36,044 nt of DNA from Enterococcus villorum (GTDB lineage: Bacteria; Bacillota; Bacilli; Lactobacillales; Enterococcaceae), in NCBI RefSeq assembly GCF_007990225.1, contig NZ_BJWF01000026.1, positions 1-36,044 of the forward strand. The letters are read 5' to 3'. The position numbers and the translations under genes were made by a program. The notes beneath the pieces are model-generated. The model was not told the DNA's origin. It made no database searches and worked only from the letters and a program-made list of their open reading frames with translations. Below, one piece after another: positions 28,679 to 36,044 of the stretch; within the stretch, counting starts at the first letter, position 1; every line of letters starts with the position of its first letter.

Positions 28679-29620
28679 TTGGTGCTTTATCAATTAAACA
28701 ATTTTAAAATGAAAGAAATTAAAGAAGAAGTTTTTGTAAAAGAAAAGCAATTGCAAGTACTCATTGAAGAAAACTTGGAGACTCTCTTTAACTTATATTT
28801 CGTTGCTTCTGAATTTACTGTGGGTAATTTTCGTTTAGACACTGTTGCGTATGATCCTGATACTAAGAGTTTTGTCATTATTGAATATAAAAAAGGGAAA
28901 AGATACAGTGTCATTGACCAAGGGTATGCATACCTTAATACATTGTTGGCACATAAAGGAGAGTTTGTTCTTAAGTACAATGAGTGTTACCCCGATCATC
29001 TAAAAAGAATTGGAGAAATTGATTGGTCTCAGACACGGATTATTTTTGTCGCAAATGAGTATACAGATTATCAATATGGCGCAGTTAATAATCCCAATTT
29101 ACCAATTGATTTAGTGATTGCTAAAAAATATAAAAATAATCTGATCCATATAGAATCATTAACAAAAACAAACAATAACGTAGATTCTATCAAGAAAATT
29201 GAAAAAGAATCGCCAGAGCAAGGACTATCTAAAGAAATAAAAATCTACACAGAACAAGAACACATACTAAAAGGATCAGAAGAGATTCAAGAGCTGTATC
29301 TAGAATTAAAAGATATCATATTAAGTTGGGATAGTGACATTAAAGTAAAAGCTGTGAAACTATACAATTCATTTAAATTGAAGCGAAATATTGTTGATAT
29401 TCAAATCCAAAAAAATGCTTTAAAAATTTGGATTAACTTAAAAATCGGTCAATTAAATGATTCACGAAACTTAGCTAGAAATGTGAGTGATATTGGTCAT
29501 TGGGGAAATGGTGATTACGAGTTTGTAATGAAAAATAATCAAGATATTGAGTACATCGCAAGTTTGATCAAACAATCTTGGCAGTATCATAAAAAAGAGA
29601 AGAGAGAACTTGGAGAATGA
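28679..29620 (+). CDS. PD-(D/E)XK nuclease with C-terminal DUF5655-like domain
   Basis: Probable DNA endonuclease. The N-terminal half shows the RecB/NucS-like core: Asp54 (FRLDTVAYD), Glu69 and Lys71 (FVIIEYKKG) and the QxxxY motif (IDQGYAYLN, Gln81). The C-terminal third (about 195-305, EEIQELYLELKDIILSWDSD to the end) looks like DUF5655, often fused to such nucleases. The start is TTG 28679, 8 bases after AAGGGAGG; a GTG at 28682 is possible. It is 104 bases from hsdR, in the same direction, which suggests a restriction or defence role. That role is inference from position and fold, and the domain name rests on my recognition. Confidence 0.72.
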   Translation: MVLYQLNNFKMKEIKEEVFVKEKQLQVLIEENLETLFNLYFVASEFTVGNFRLDTVAYDPDTKSFVIIEYKKGKRYSVIDQGYAYLNTLLAHKGEFVLKYNECYPDHLKRIGEIDWSQTRIIFVANEYTDYQYGAVNNPNLPIDLVIAKKYKNNLIHIESLTKTNNNVDSIKKIEKESPEQGLSKEIKIYTEQEHILKGSEEIQELYLELKDIILSWDSDIKVKAVKLYNSFKLKRNIVDIQIQKNALKIWINLKIGQLNDSRNLARNVSDIGHWGNGDYEFVMKNNQDIEYIASLIKQSWQYHKKEKRELGE

Positions 29621-29675
29621 GGTTGAAACATATGACTATGATCAACAAACAGTTTAGTAAAGGATGTTACTCCCT

Positions 29676-29771
29676 ATGAGTTTACTGACTATAACAGGCA
29701 CAGTTTTTATTGTTATTATCATTTTCTTAGGCTTTTTGTTAATAAATCAAAAAGTGCAACCAATCTATTGA
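29676..29771 (+). CDS. Possible 31-residue membrane peptide
   Basis: ATG 29676 opens a frame of 31 codons with one hydrophobic segment (LLTITGTVFIVIIIFLGFLL) and a short polar tail INQKVQPIY. AAAGGA lies 11 bases upstream. It overlaps the stop of a 15-codon frame from ATG 29633, so the two could be coupled. Small membrane peptides of this form include type I toxins and phage-defence effectors, but a chance AT-rich frame is equally possible. Confidence 0.3.
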   Translation: MSLLTITGTVFIVIIIFLGFLLINQKVQPIY

Positions 29772-29984
29772 GAAAAAACTTACTTTCAAGCGATCTATTA
29801 TACTTAGCGCAATAACTTTTATTAGGAAAAATAAAGAACAAGAATTTGTTTATTTGTCTAGCAAGAAGTTAGATTCACTTCGGATGTTGGTGACGGTAGA
29901 TTAAATTCAAAGATTGAGAGATCGAAACTAACCTGATTCAAATAATAATCTAAAGTTTATAAGATCAATTGTAAAATTTAACGA

Positions 29985-30530
29985 AAAGAGGCTGAAGTCG
30001 CCCATCCTCTATAGGTGGGTGATGAATGCCGTTTTGTATGAGGGCTAACGTTAGTAACTCGAAGACCGACATATATGGCTGATTGTCTTTTTATTTTGCT
30101 TTATATTATAATCAGCCTAAATAAGAAATAAGTGGATAGAATATGGAACTGGATACAAATAATCATTCGGTATTTCTTTTCCATTATTCTCTTGGTTTAG
30201 TCACAAAATATCTTACACAAGTGATTGATAAATGATGCAAGAATGAATGTTGAACGAATCGTAAAGTCGTATAACCTTAGTGGAATGGCATCATAAGAAA
30301 GATCATGTACATATTATGTTCCAAACTTTTTCTAAAACAGAATAGACAAAATTTATCAATCTCTATAAGAATGCTAGTTCTTGCTTAATCAATCAAGATT
30401 TCCCAAGAATAAAACAGTTATTTTGAAAAGAAAAGTTTTAATCTAAAATTTTTTTCATTTGATAAATGGTGACGTTTCCATAGATGTCATGATGAAATAG
30501 ATTCAAAGATTAGCCCAACATGGATAAAAT
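29985..30530 (+). mobile_element. IS200/IS605-family remnant
   Basis: The left part has a subterminal hairpin CGCCCATC/GGTGGGTG (29999-30021) of the sort recognised by Y1 transposases, about 120 bases before a decayed tnpA. No tnpB and no right-end hairpin are visible. The rest of 29772-29984 is AT-rich without recognisable genes. Confidence 0.65.
30143..30530 (+). pseudogene. tnpA: Decayed IS200/IS605 transposase TnpA
   Basis: From ATG 30143 the frame reads MELDTNNHSVFLFHYSLGLV then TKYLTQVIDK and stops. Similarity resumes in another frame with ITLVEWHHKKDHVHIMF, where HVH is the HUH motif of Y1 transposases, then TKFINLYKNASSCLI and, near the end, GDVSIDVMMK. At least five stops and frame changes separate these blocks. 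Clearly inactive. The end coordinate is approximate. Confidence 0.75.
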
Positions 30531-30723
30531 CTTGGTAATGAAATTGAAAAACTACATCCCAATCATCATTCAACTGAAGAAATGGTATGACTTGATATTT
30601 CAAGCATCGAAGACTTTGGTGCTTTATAAGCAAGGTTAAGTGATGCTTAATAACGAGTACCGGAAAATAAACACCCTGACTTAACTAAAATAAGAGTAGG
30701 TATTGTGGTTATATGACCAATAA

Positions 30724-31197
30724 ATAATTGATTATGATAGGTTAGTAGAACTTTTGAACACATTTATGGAAAACAAAAATATTACGAATAAAGAAGCCAT
30801 TAGGAAATATATCACTCCGATGAATGAAGAAAGTTGTCAAAAAATTAATGAATTTGTCAATGACATTGAGAGAGGAAAAATTACCAAACACTTTACAACC
30901 GAAATACTTAAGCATGCACGAAAAAAGTATTGAGCAAAATATCGAGAGCTTAAGATTCGTCAATGGACAATAAATCAAATTGTAAATAATAATCGGATTC
31001 TAGAAACACACGAGATTTATATAACCGAATGTCACATTATTGAGAACTATCAGCTTGCTGACATTATTCATCAAATTGCAGAGGAAGTCATTTGTTTTTT
31101 TGAAACCTCAGAATTTGAAGATTTGCTATTAGATTTTTTTGAAAATTTTATAAGTATTTTTTTTGAGAGAGGGTTAGAACACTATGGTATTATCTAA
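30724..31197 (+). pseudogene. Unknown gene upstream of the second hsdM, interrupted by one stop
   Basis: One frame runs from about 30724 to TAA 31195-31197 with a single in-frame TGA (30933-30935). Before the stop it reads DYDRLVELLNTFMENKNITN, with ATG at 30766, up to HARKKY. After it come AKYRELKIRQWTINQIVNNN and an acidic, Phe-rich end (SEFEDLLLDFFENFISIFFE). It overlaps hsdM2 by 14 bases, as a coupled partner gene would. Further coding-like but stop-ridden sequence precedes it (30500-30715, including RVPENKHPDLTKIRVGIVV in a different frame), so the original gene may have been longer. I do not recognise the family. If the TGA were read or reverted the product would be at least 143 residues. 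Confidence 0.5.
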
Positions 31198-32773
31198 AGA
31201 ACAGCAAACAAAAATGTGGATGATGCTCAATCAAACACGAGGGCAAATTGGCTTAACTGCCTATAAGGATTATATTTTTGGTCTTTTATTTTATAAGTAT
31301 CTTTCTGAAAAAGCTACTTACTGGTTAAATAGCGTACTACATGGAGAAAGTTGGGAAACTATCTATATTCAAGATCCTGCTAAAAGCTTAGATTATATGA
31401 AAAAAAATCTTGGCTATGCTATACGTCCGAATAATTTTTTTTCAGATTGGCAAAAGGCGATTGATGAAGAGCGTTTTAATATTGATTTAATAACCGAAAC
31501 ATTTGAACACTTTAACCAGCAAATTGCCTTTGAAGCTAAAGGCGATTTTGAAGGTATTTTTGAAGGTATGCGTTTTGATAGTGCAGATTTAGGCGCAAAT
31601 GCTCAAGCGCGTATCAGTGTGATGATTTCTACGATTGAACTATTATCTGCTCCTGAATTTGATTTATCTGGTGATGATGATGCCATTTCAGATATTTATG
31701 AATACTTAGTGGCTCAATTTGCTACTGTCTTAGCATCTGACATGGGTCAGTACTATACGCCAAAAGAAATTTCAGATGTGATGGCTCGAATTTTAACTCA
31801 TGGTCGAGAAAAAGAAGAAAATTTCTCTATTTATGATCCAACTGTGGGTTCTGATTCGTTATTACTGACAACTGCAAGTTATATGGAAAATTCTCACAAA
31901 CATGGGAGGATTAACTATTTTGGTCAAGAAAAAGATGCTACACCTTATCGATTAGCTAGAATGAACTTAATGATGCATGGTGTTGAATACAATGATATTT
32001 GTATTAATCATGCCGATACCTTAGCAAGTGATTGGCCAGATGGGATTGTTGATGGAAAAGATAATCCAAGGATGTTTGATGCGGTCATGGCTAATCCTCC
32101 TTATTCAGCGCATTGGAATAGTAAAGACCGTGAAGATGATCCACGTTGGTGTGAGTATGGTGTTGCACCTAAGTCAAAAGCGGATTACGCATTTTTATTA
32201 CATTGCCTGTATCATTTAGAAGATAATGGACGTATGGCGATCATTTTACCCCATGGTGTTTTATTTAGAAGAGGAGCTGAAGGCCGTATTCGTAAAGCAC
32301 TAATTGATCGACATCAGATTGAAGCAGTCATCGGGTTTCCTGATAAGTTATTTTTAAATACATCAATCCCTGTTTGTCTTCTAGTACTAAGAAAGAATCG
32401 TGTGGCCTCAGATGTACTATTCATTGATGCAAGTAAAGATTTTGAAAAAATAAAAAACCAGAAAAGATTGAAATCAAAAGATGTGGAAAAAATTGTTGAT
32501 ACTGTGATCTATCGTAAAGAAGAAGAAAAATATTCGCATCTAGCAACATTAGAGGAAATCAAAGAGAATGACTATAATTTAAATATACCTCGCTATGTTG
32601 ATACATATGAAGAAAAAAAACTAATTGATATTGTTGAAGTAAGTCAAGAAATTACCAAATTAAATACTGACATTAAGCAAGCAGAGTCAGATTTTTTAGC
32701 TATGCTTAATGAATTGGCGGTTACTCCTGAAACGGAGGATTTAATAAAAGCAGCTAAAGGAGTATTTGAATAA
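31184..32773 (+). CDS. hsdM: Second type I HsdM, with altered SAM-binding motif
   Basis: Complete 529-residue methyltransferase subunit, clearly different from the first copy (its N-terminus AYKDYIFGLLFYKYLSE is related but other parts diverge). Motif IV NPPYSAHW (Asn304) is intact. Motif I reads DPTVGSDSLLL (Asp218-Asp224), where the family has DP-x-x-GSGS; Gly to Asp at 224, a possible single GGT to GAT change, should disturb S-adenosylmethionine binding. Its hsdS partner is cut short after 22 codons. It is therefore probably non-functional even though the frame is open. ATG 31184 has GAGAGAGGG upstream within the preceding pseudogene. Confidence 0.88.
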   Translation: MVLSKEQQTKMWMMLNQTRGQIGLTAYKDYIFGLLFYKYLSEKATYWLNSVLHGESWETIYIQDPAKSLDYMKKNLGYAIRPNNFFSDWQKAIDEERFNIDLITETFEHFNQQIAFEAKGDFEGIFEGMRFDSADLGANAQARISVMISTIELLSAPEFDLSGDDDAISDIYEYLVAQFATVLASDMGQYYTPKEISDVMARILTHGREKEENFSIYDPTVGSDSLLLTTASYMENSHKHGRINYFGQEKDATPYRLARMNLMMHGVEYNDICINHADTLASDWPDGIVDGKDNPRMFDAVMANPPYSAHWNSKDREDDPRWCEYGVAPKSKADYAFLLHCLYHLEDNGRMAIILPHGVLFRRGAEGRIRKALIDRHQIEAVIGFPDKLFLNTSIPVCLLVLRKNRVASDVLFIDASKDFEKIKNQKRLKSKDVEKIVDTVIYRKEEEKYSHLATLEEIKENDYNLNIPRYVDTYEEKKLIDIVEVSQEITKLNTDIKQAESDFLAMLNELAVTPETEDLIKAAKGVFE

Positions 32774-32841
32774 TGAAAGAGAAAACCGTTCCAGAACTGC
32801 GGTTTGAAGGCTTTTTTCAAGCTTGGGAACATCGTTTATAG
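32773..32841 (+). pseudogene. hsdS: hsdS remnant of the second type I locus
   Basis: ATG overlaps the hsdM2 stop (TAATG) and reads MKEKTVPELRFEGFFQAWEH then RL and TAG at 32839. VPELRFEGFFQAWE is the conserved HsdS opening also seen in the first locus (VPEVRFPGFTEDW). No target-recognition domain could be traced in the following sequence. Confidence 0.75.
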
Positions 32842-34133
32842 GAAGATTATTCCCTATTATGTTTAATGTTCTTATGTTAAATAACAAAGAGTTAACGAAA
32901 TAATAGTGTTAGTACTCTGACAACGTTATGGAATGAATTTTCCTAATCAAATTAAGGAAGAAGCCTCATTAACAAAAATCTAATATCAAAATGAACTTTA
33001 CGTTTTATGTGTCAGTGATAATGTCTTTTTCCCTCAAGAATATATATGCGAATCACAATAGATACAGAGATTTTCTAATATATACATTTATTTAAGGAGT
33101 GTTAATGTAAAAATCGAAAATATTATCCTCAAATGACAGATTTTATTGGAAATGACGAAAAGATAGGGAGAAAGGAAAGTTGTTATATCGCTTTTTCAGG
33201 ATGGTCACATAAAATGATTACATCAGGAAATATTCTTAGTATTCGTTCAGATATTATATAAAAATATTAAATAGATAAGGAAAAAGAGTAAATATAATAA
33301 AAAGCGGAAATATAATTTATCTCTAAATCACATGTTTTCTAATTTATAAAACAAATCAGTAATAATATAGTTCATTGTCTATTAGATAATCAAATAACTA
33401 TTTATATAAAATAAACATCTGGAAAACTTTTAACATTTTTAAAATAAATAGTAATTATTTGATTTTATTTTTTCCTTACTATCTATAGAAAAATATTGTC
33501 CTAATATATAATTATTGTAGATAAGATATCTGATTATTATTAATAAAAAAACGAGGTGTTCTTTATTGTAGGATCAAAAATGACATATACATATACCACA
33601 AACAAAGAAAAATACCTGCTTTACTGGTGGATTAGTGAATAAAATTTGGAAAAATACTAACAATTGATTCGGTTATTTTTCTGATGCTATTGAAAATCCT
33701 AGAATGAATAAAATGGTTCGAGAGATTTTAGAAGTAGCTTAAAAAGCATTTAAAACAAGGAACAGAGAAGTTCAAATTTACTAAAATGATGGGGGGAGTA
33801 ATTTTTTTATTTTCTTCAAAATGAGTCGCTTGAAAATTTGTTATTTTAATTTAGATTATTGCCTTCTATATGTTCTATAAAAATTGAAAATAAATGTCTG
33901 TAGATGAATAAGATTAATGAGTTCTAAAACATTATATTATCAAGTTTTGGACTCTTTTTTTATTTTATATTTTTTCAGCAAATGTTGGCTACAGATAGGA
34001 TAAAAATTCTTTTTTAAAGAAAAGACGATGATAATTTATTTTAAATGATTTAAGATTTATTGATTAAAAAATTACCTACAACAAAAAACTATTTTTTCCT
34101 AATTAAGATAAAAAAGAATGGAGAGTATTTTTA
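32842..34133. other. AT-rich gene debris, no intact gene
   Basis: No complete gene. Coding-like but interrupted pieces on the plus strand: 32925-33118 (NFPNQIKEEASLTKI, YQNELYVLCVSDNVFFPQEY) shifting frame into 33115-33261 (YYPQMTDFIGNDEKIGRKES, SGWSHKMITSGNILSIRSDI); and about 33610-33785 (TGGLVNKIWKNTN, FGYFSDAIENPRMNKMVREI, KAFKTRNREVQIY), each with internal stops. I recognise none of them. Promoter-like AT tracts are everywhere and not informative. Confidence 0.45.
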
Positions 34134-34349
34134 ATGAAAAAAAATGTAGATCTCGATAAATTAATCGCTGATTCACTTAGTTTAAGTAGTAGTATTTCAG
34201 CATTGAGTAAAATGTCATATGAGCAACTGATATTAAATACCATTACTTTAGAAGATATTAACGAAATAAATGCAATTATTGTAAGCATACAATGTCTAGC
34301 AGAACAACATGCGCAAGAGATGGAAGCATTTGGACTTGGAAAATTATAA
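34134..34349 (+). CDS. Small hypothetical protein, 71 residues
   Basis: ATG 34134 follows GGAGAG at good spacing. The product MKKNVDLDKLIADSLSLSSS, then ISALSKMSYEQLIL, NTITLEDINEINAIIVSIQC and LAEQHAQEMEAFGLGKL, is predicted largely alpha-helical with a hydrophobic heptad-like pattern, no signal peptide and one cysteine. It is the only clean frame in a debris region, which argues for recent use. Function unknown; an immunity-type or regulatory helical bundle would fit, without proof. Confidence 0.6.
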   Translation: MKKNVDLDKLIADSLSLSSSISALSKMSYEQLILNTITLEDINEINAIIVSIQCLAEQHAQEMEAFGLGKL

Positions 34350-34885
34350 AATTAAGTTTAAGTATGATGGAAAACCTTACGAAGAAAATTGGGTTTTATT
34401 TTTTCTGAATGTATAAGTTGAATTTGTTATTCTAAATGATTTAGAAAGTACATAGGTTAATTTTAAGGTAATACATAATGAATATTTTCAATAGATAGGA
34501 ACAAGGTAATTTAAGTAAAAAGACAGCATTAATAACGAACGACTTAGGAAAGCTGAAAAATTTTTTTGTAAATGATAAAAAGAAATATGTATTCTATCTA
34601 TCCTAGCATTAAATACAGTTATATTACGTCAAAATAAATAAAAAAGTGGTTAAGACTATTCAAGTTTTAACTGCTTTTTTTATGCGTTGTTTAGAATAAA
34701 AAAATAATAAAGATAATGAATAGTAATATTTTTTGATAAGAAAACGTCTATTTTCTTAAAATAAACACAAGGTAAGAAAAAATGGAAAAGCATTTAAAAA
34801 TTTCGTTTGAACGAATCTATTTTTTATACTTCTTTTTTTCTTTTATTTAAGATAATCTTACTTATTTTTTGTCAGTATAAATTAA
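34350..34885. other. AT-rich gap
   Basis: No gene seen in this stretch. It contains one terminator (34640-34681), about 290 bases after the small gene. Confidence 0.5.
34640..34681. terminator. Terminator, possibly bidirectional
   Basis: AAAAAAGTGGTTAA (34640-34653) pairs, with one G-T and one mismatch, with TTAACTGCTTTTTT (34667-34680). The A and T runs at the ends make it active on either strand. Confidence 0.6.
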
Positions 34886-34914
34886 TTGTAAATTAAAAAA
34901 ATATAAATTATAAT
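34886..34914 (+). promoter_or_regulatory. Promoter of the surface protein gene
   Basis: TTGTAA (34886-34891), 17 bases, TATAAT (34909-34914), about 60 bases before the start codon. Confidence 0.65.
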
Positions 34915-34974
34915 GTTTCGAAATGGTGAAAAAGAAACAAAGGAGAGGTAAAAAGAAAGATAGGGTGAATGCTT

Positions 34975-36044
34975 ATGAAATTAAAGGGGAAGTATTATTT
35001 ATCGTTAGTCATGCTTTTAATTGGAACAATGTTAACGCCAATTGGGCATGTTTTTGCTGAAACGGATCCGATTGCGGTTTCAAGTGAACAGCAATTAGAA
35101 ACAATGAAGGAAGAAATCCAGCCAGATAACGTGACAGAAGAGACAGAAAACTCAACGACGGAATCGAGTCAAAACAACGAACAAACAGAAGGATTGACTT
35201 CAACTACAACTGATTCAACAATTCAAGCACTCTCAGCTGAGAGCACAAATGAGAGTCAAGAAAATCTTAGCGAAAGTGTTACTTCCAGTAATCAACAAAT
35301 TTCTACGGTAGAAAGTAGCAACACGACAAATACAAAATCTGTGAGAACAACTAAAGCTGTGATGGCGCAATTTAATATTCATGTTGCAGACAGTAGTACG
35401 AATCAGGGTGTTTCAGGAGCTTATTTTACCCTTACTTTTATAGACTCTGGTGCAGTAAATTTATTGGTAACTGACAGTAATGGCGATGCCTCTGTGAGTG
35501 TTTTAGCTGGTAAATACATGATAAAACAAATTGGTACGACGAATGCAAAACAAAATTATGGTTTTACTTCTGCAGGATATGCCGTTGATCTACAGCCAGG
35601 AGAAGTCAAATCTTTATCACTGTATGAACGAAATCTTCCAGGGGCATATGCTTTTGGTAATAGCCCAGATACCATTCATATCCCAGTCAACAGCGCCTTT
35701 AATTTTACCGCTCAAGCTTTAGGAATCGAAGCGTTCAAATTAAATTATTCTGGAAATTATGAAAAAAGTATTCCATCTTCTCAAATATATCCTTATTACA
35801 GTAATGTCAATACAAGTATACCTGGCAGTTACGTGGCTATATTTATGGCGCAACAAGCCACGTACAATACCAATACGACTCATCTTGTCAATGTCATCGT
35901 TGAACCAGAAGCCTTAGGAGAAGTAACTGTCAATTACGTGGATTCAAAAGGACAAGCCATTCATTCGCCACAAGTACTCAGTGGAAATATAGGAGAAGCC
36001 TATGATGCTAGTACAGCAAAATATCAATTGGCAATTGAAGGTTA
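34975..36044 (+). CDS. Secreted surface protein, SpaA/MucBP-like, N-terminal part
   Basis: The frame is open from ATG 34975 to the window end (356 complete codons). A signal peptide (KLKGKYYLSLVMLLIGTMLT, cleavage likely after HVFA) is followed by a Ser/Thr/Glu/Asn-rich linker (about 30-125). A prealbumin-like SpaA/Cna-B segment (about 127-205, FNIHVADSSTNQGVSGAYFT then DSNGDASVSVLAGKYMIKQI) comes next, then a further beta-rich domain and a MucBP-type module starting EVTVNYVDSKGQAI near 322. Such proteins normally end in an LPxTG wall anchor, which would lie beyond the window. A role in adhesion is likely from the family. GGGTGAAT and AAAGGAGAGG lie upstream of the start. Confidence 0.82.
   Translation, partial: MKLKGKYYLSLVMLLIGTMLTPIGHVFAETDPIAVSSEQQLETMKEEIQPDNVTEETENSTTESSQNNEQTEGLTSTTTDSTIQALSAESTNESQENLSESVTSSNQQISTVESSNTTNTKSVRTTKAVMAQFNIHVADSSTNQGVSGAYFTLTFIDSGAVNLLVTDSNGDASVSVLAGKYMIKQIGTTNAKQNYGFTSAGYAVDLQPGEVKSLSLYERNLPGAYAFGNSPDTIHIPVNSAFNFTAQALGIEAFKLNYSGNYEKSIPSSQIYPYYSNVNTSIPGSYVAIFMAQQATYNTNTTHLVNVIVEPEALGEVTVNYVDSKGQAIHSPQVLSGNIGEAYDASTAKYQLAIEG

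Noticed and set aside
32773-33000. hsdS remnant as a silent cassette for phase-variable hsdS shuffling
   Set aside because: Only 66 coding bases remain, there are no inverted repeats to the intact hsdS and no recombinase gene is nearby.

Overview
This is a low-GC Firmicutes chromosome segment, most probably from an Enterococcus of the faecium group. The organism call is an inference from gene content: a NagE-type PTS with a GlcT-type leader, an Mga-family regulator, a sufCDSUB operon, a methionine T-box in front of metNPQ, type I R-M genes and an LPxTG-type surface-protein N-terminus, together with codon use. No rRNA, tRNA or CRISPR array is visible.

Layout. (1) 1-3390: a sugar PTS operon. 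Its leader carries a strong promoter, a cre-like site, a GlcT-type RNA antiterminator hairpin overlapping a terminator, a frameshifted glcT/licT-like antiterminator gene and an intact EIICBA permease. (2) 3391-5449: an Mga-family regulator on the minus strand, split by an exact 52-bp tandem duplication. (3) 5450-12526: mostly housekeeping genes. They are a GtrB-like glycosyltransferase, an O6-methylguanine methyltransferase, a YeiH/TDT transporter pair with a divergent LysR regulator, RodA, an Spx/ArsC-like protein and a GcvH-like lipoyl protein. (4) 12527-15536: a T-box riboswitch and the metN-metP-metQ methionine ABC transporter. (5) 15537-16573: an intergenic region with a candidate structured RNA ending in a strong terminator, and a small decayed gene. 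(6) 16574-21787: the Fe-S assembly operon sufC-sufD-sufS-sufU-sufB. (7) 21788-34133: an accessory island. It holds an intact type I R-M system (hsdM-hsdS-hsdR), a PD-(D/E)XK nuclease with a probable DUF5655 domain, an IS200/IS605 remnant, and a second decayed hsd locus (hsdM with an altered SAM motif, hsdS cut at codon 23, and an interrupted partner gene upstream), followed by very AT-rich gene debris. (8) 34134-36044: a small helical protein and the N-terminal part of a secreted, probably wall-anchored, SpaA/MucBP-like surface protein that runs off the window.

How the parts work together. The metNPQ genes import methionine under tRNA-Met control. The order arsC-like - gcvH-like - met transporter - suf resembles the Bacillus yusI-gcvH-yusCBA-suf neighbourhood. 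The hsd genes plus the extra nuclease form a small defence island next to the suf operon. The most striking general feature is the number of lesions in otherwise recognisable genes: a 5-bp deletion, a 52-bp duplication, a homopolymer frame problem at the start of the TDT gene, internal stops and a G-to-D change in a methyltransferase motif. Two of the lesions, the tandem duplication and the poly-T tract, are of reversible types and could be phase switches.
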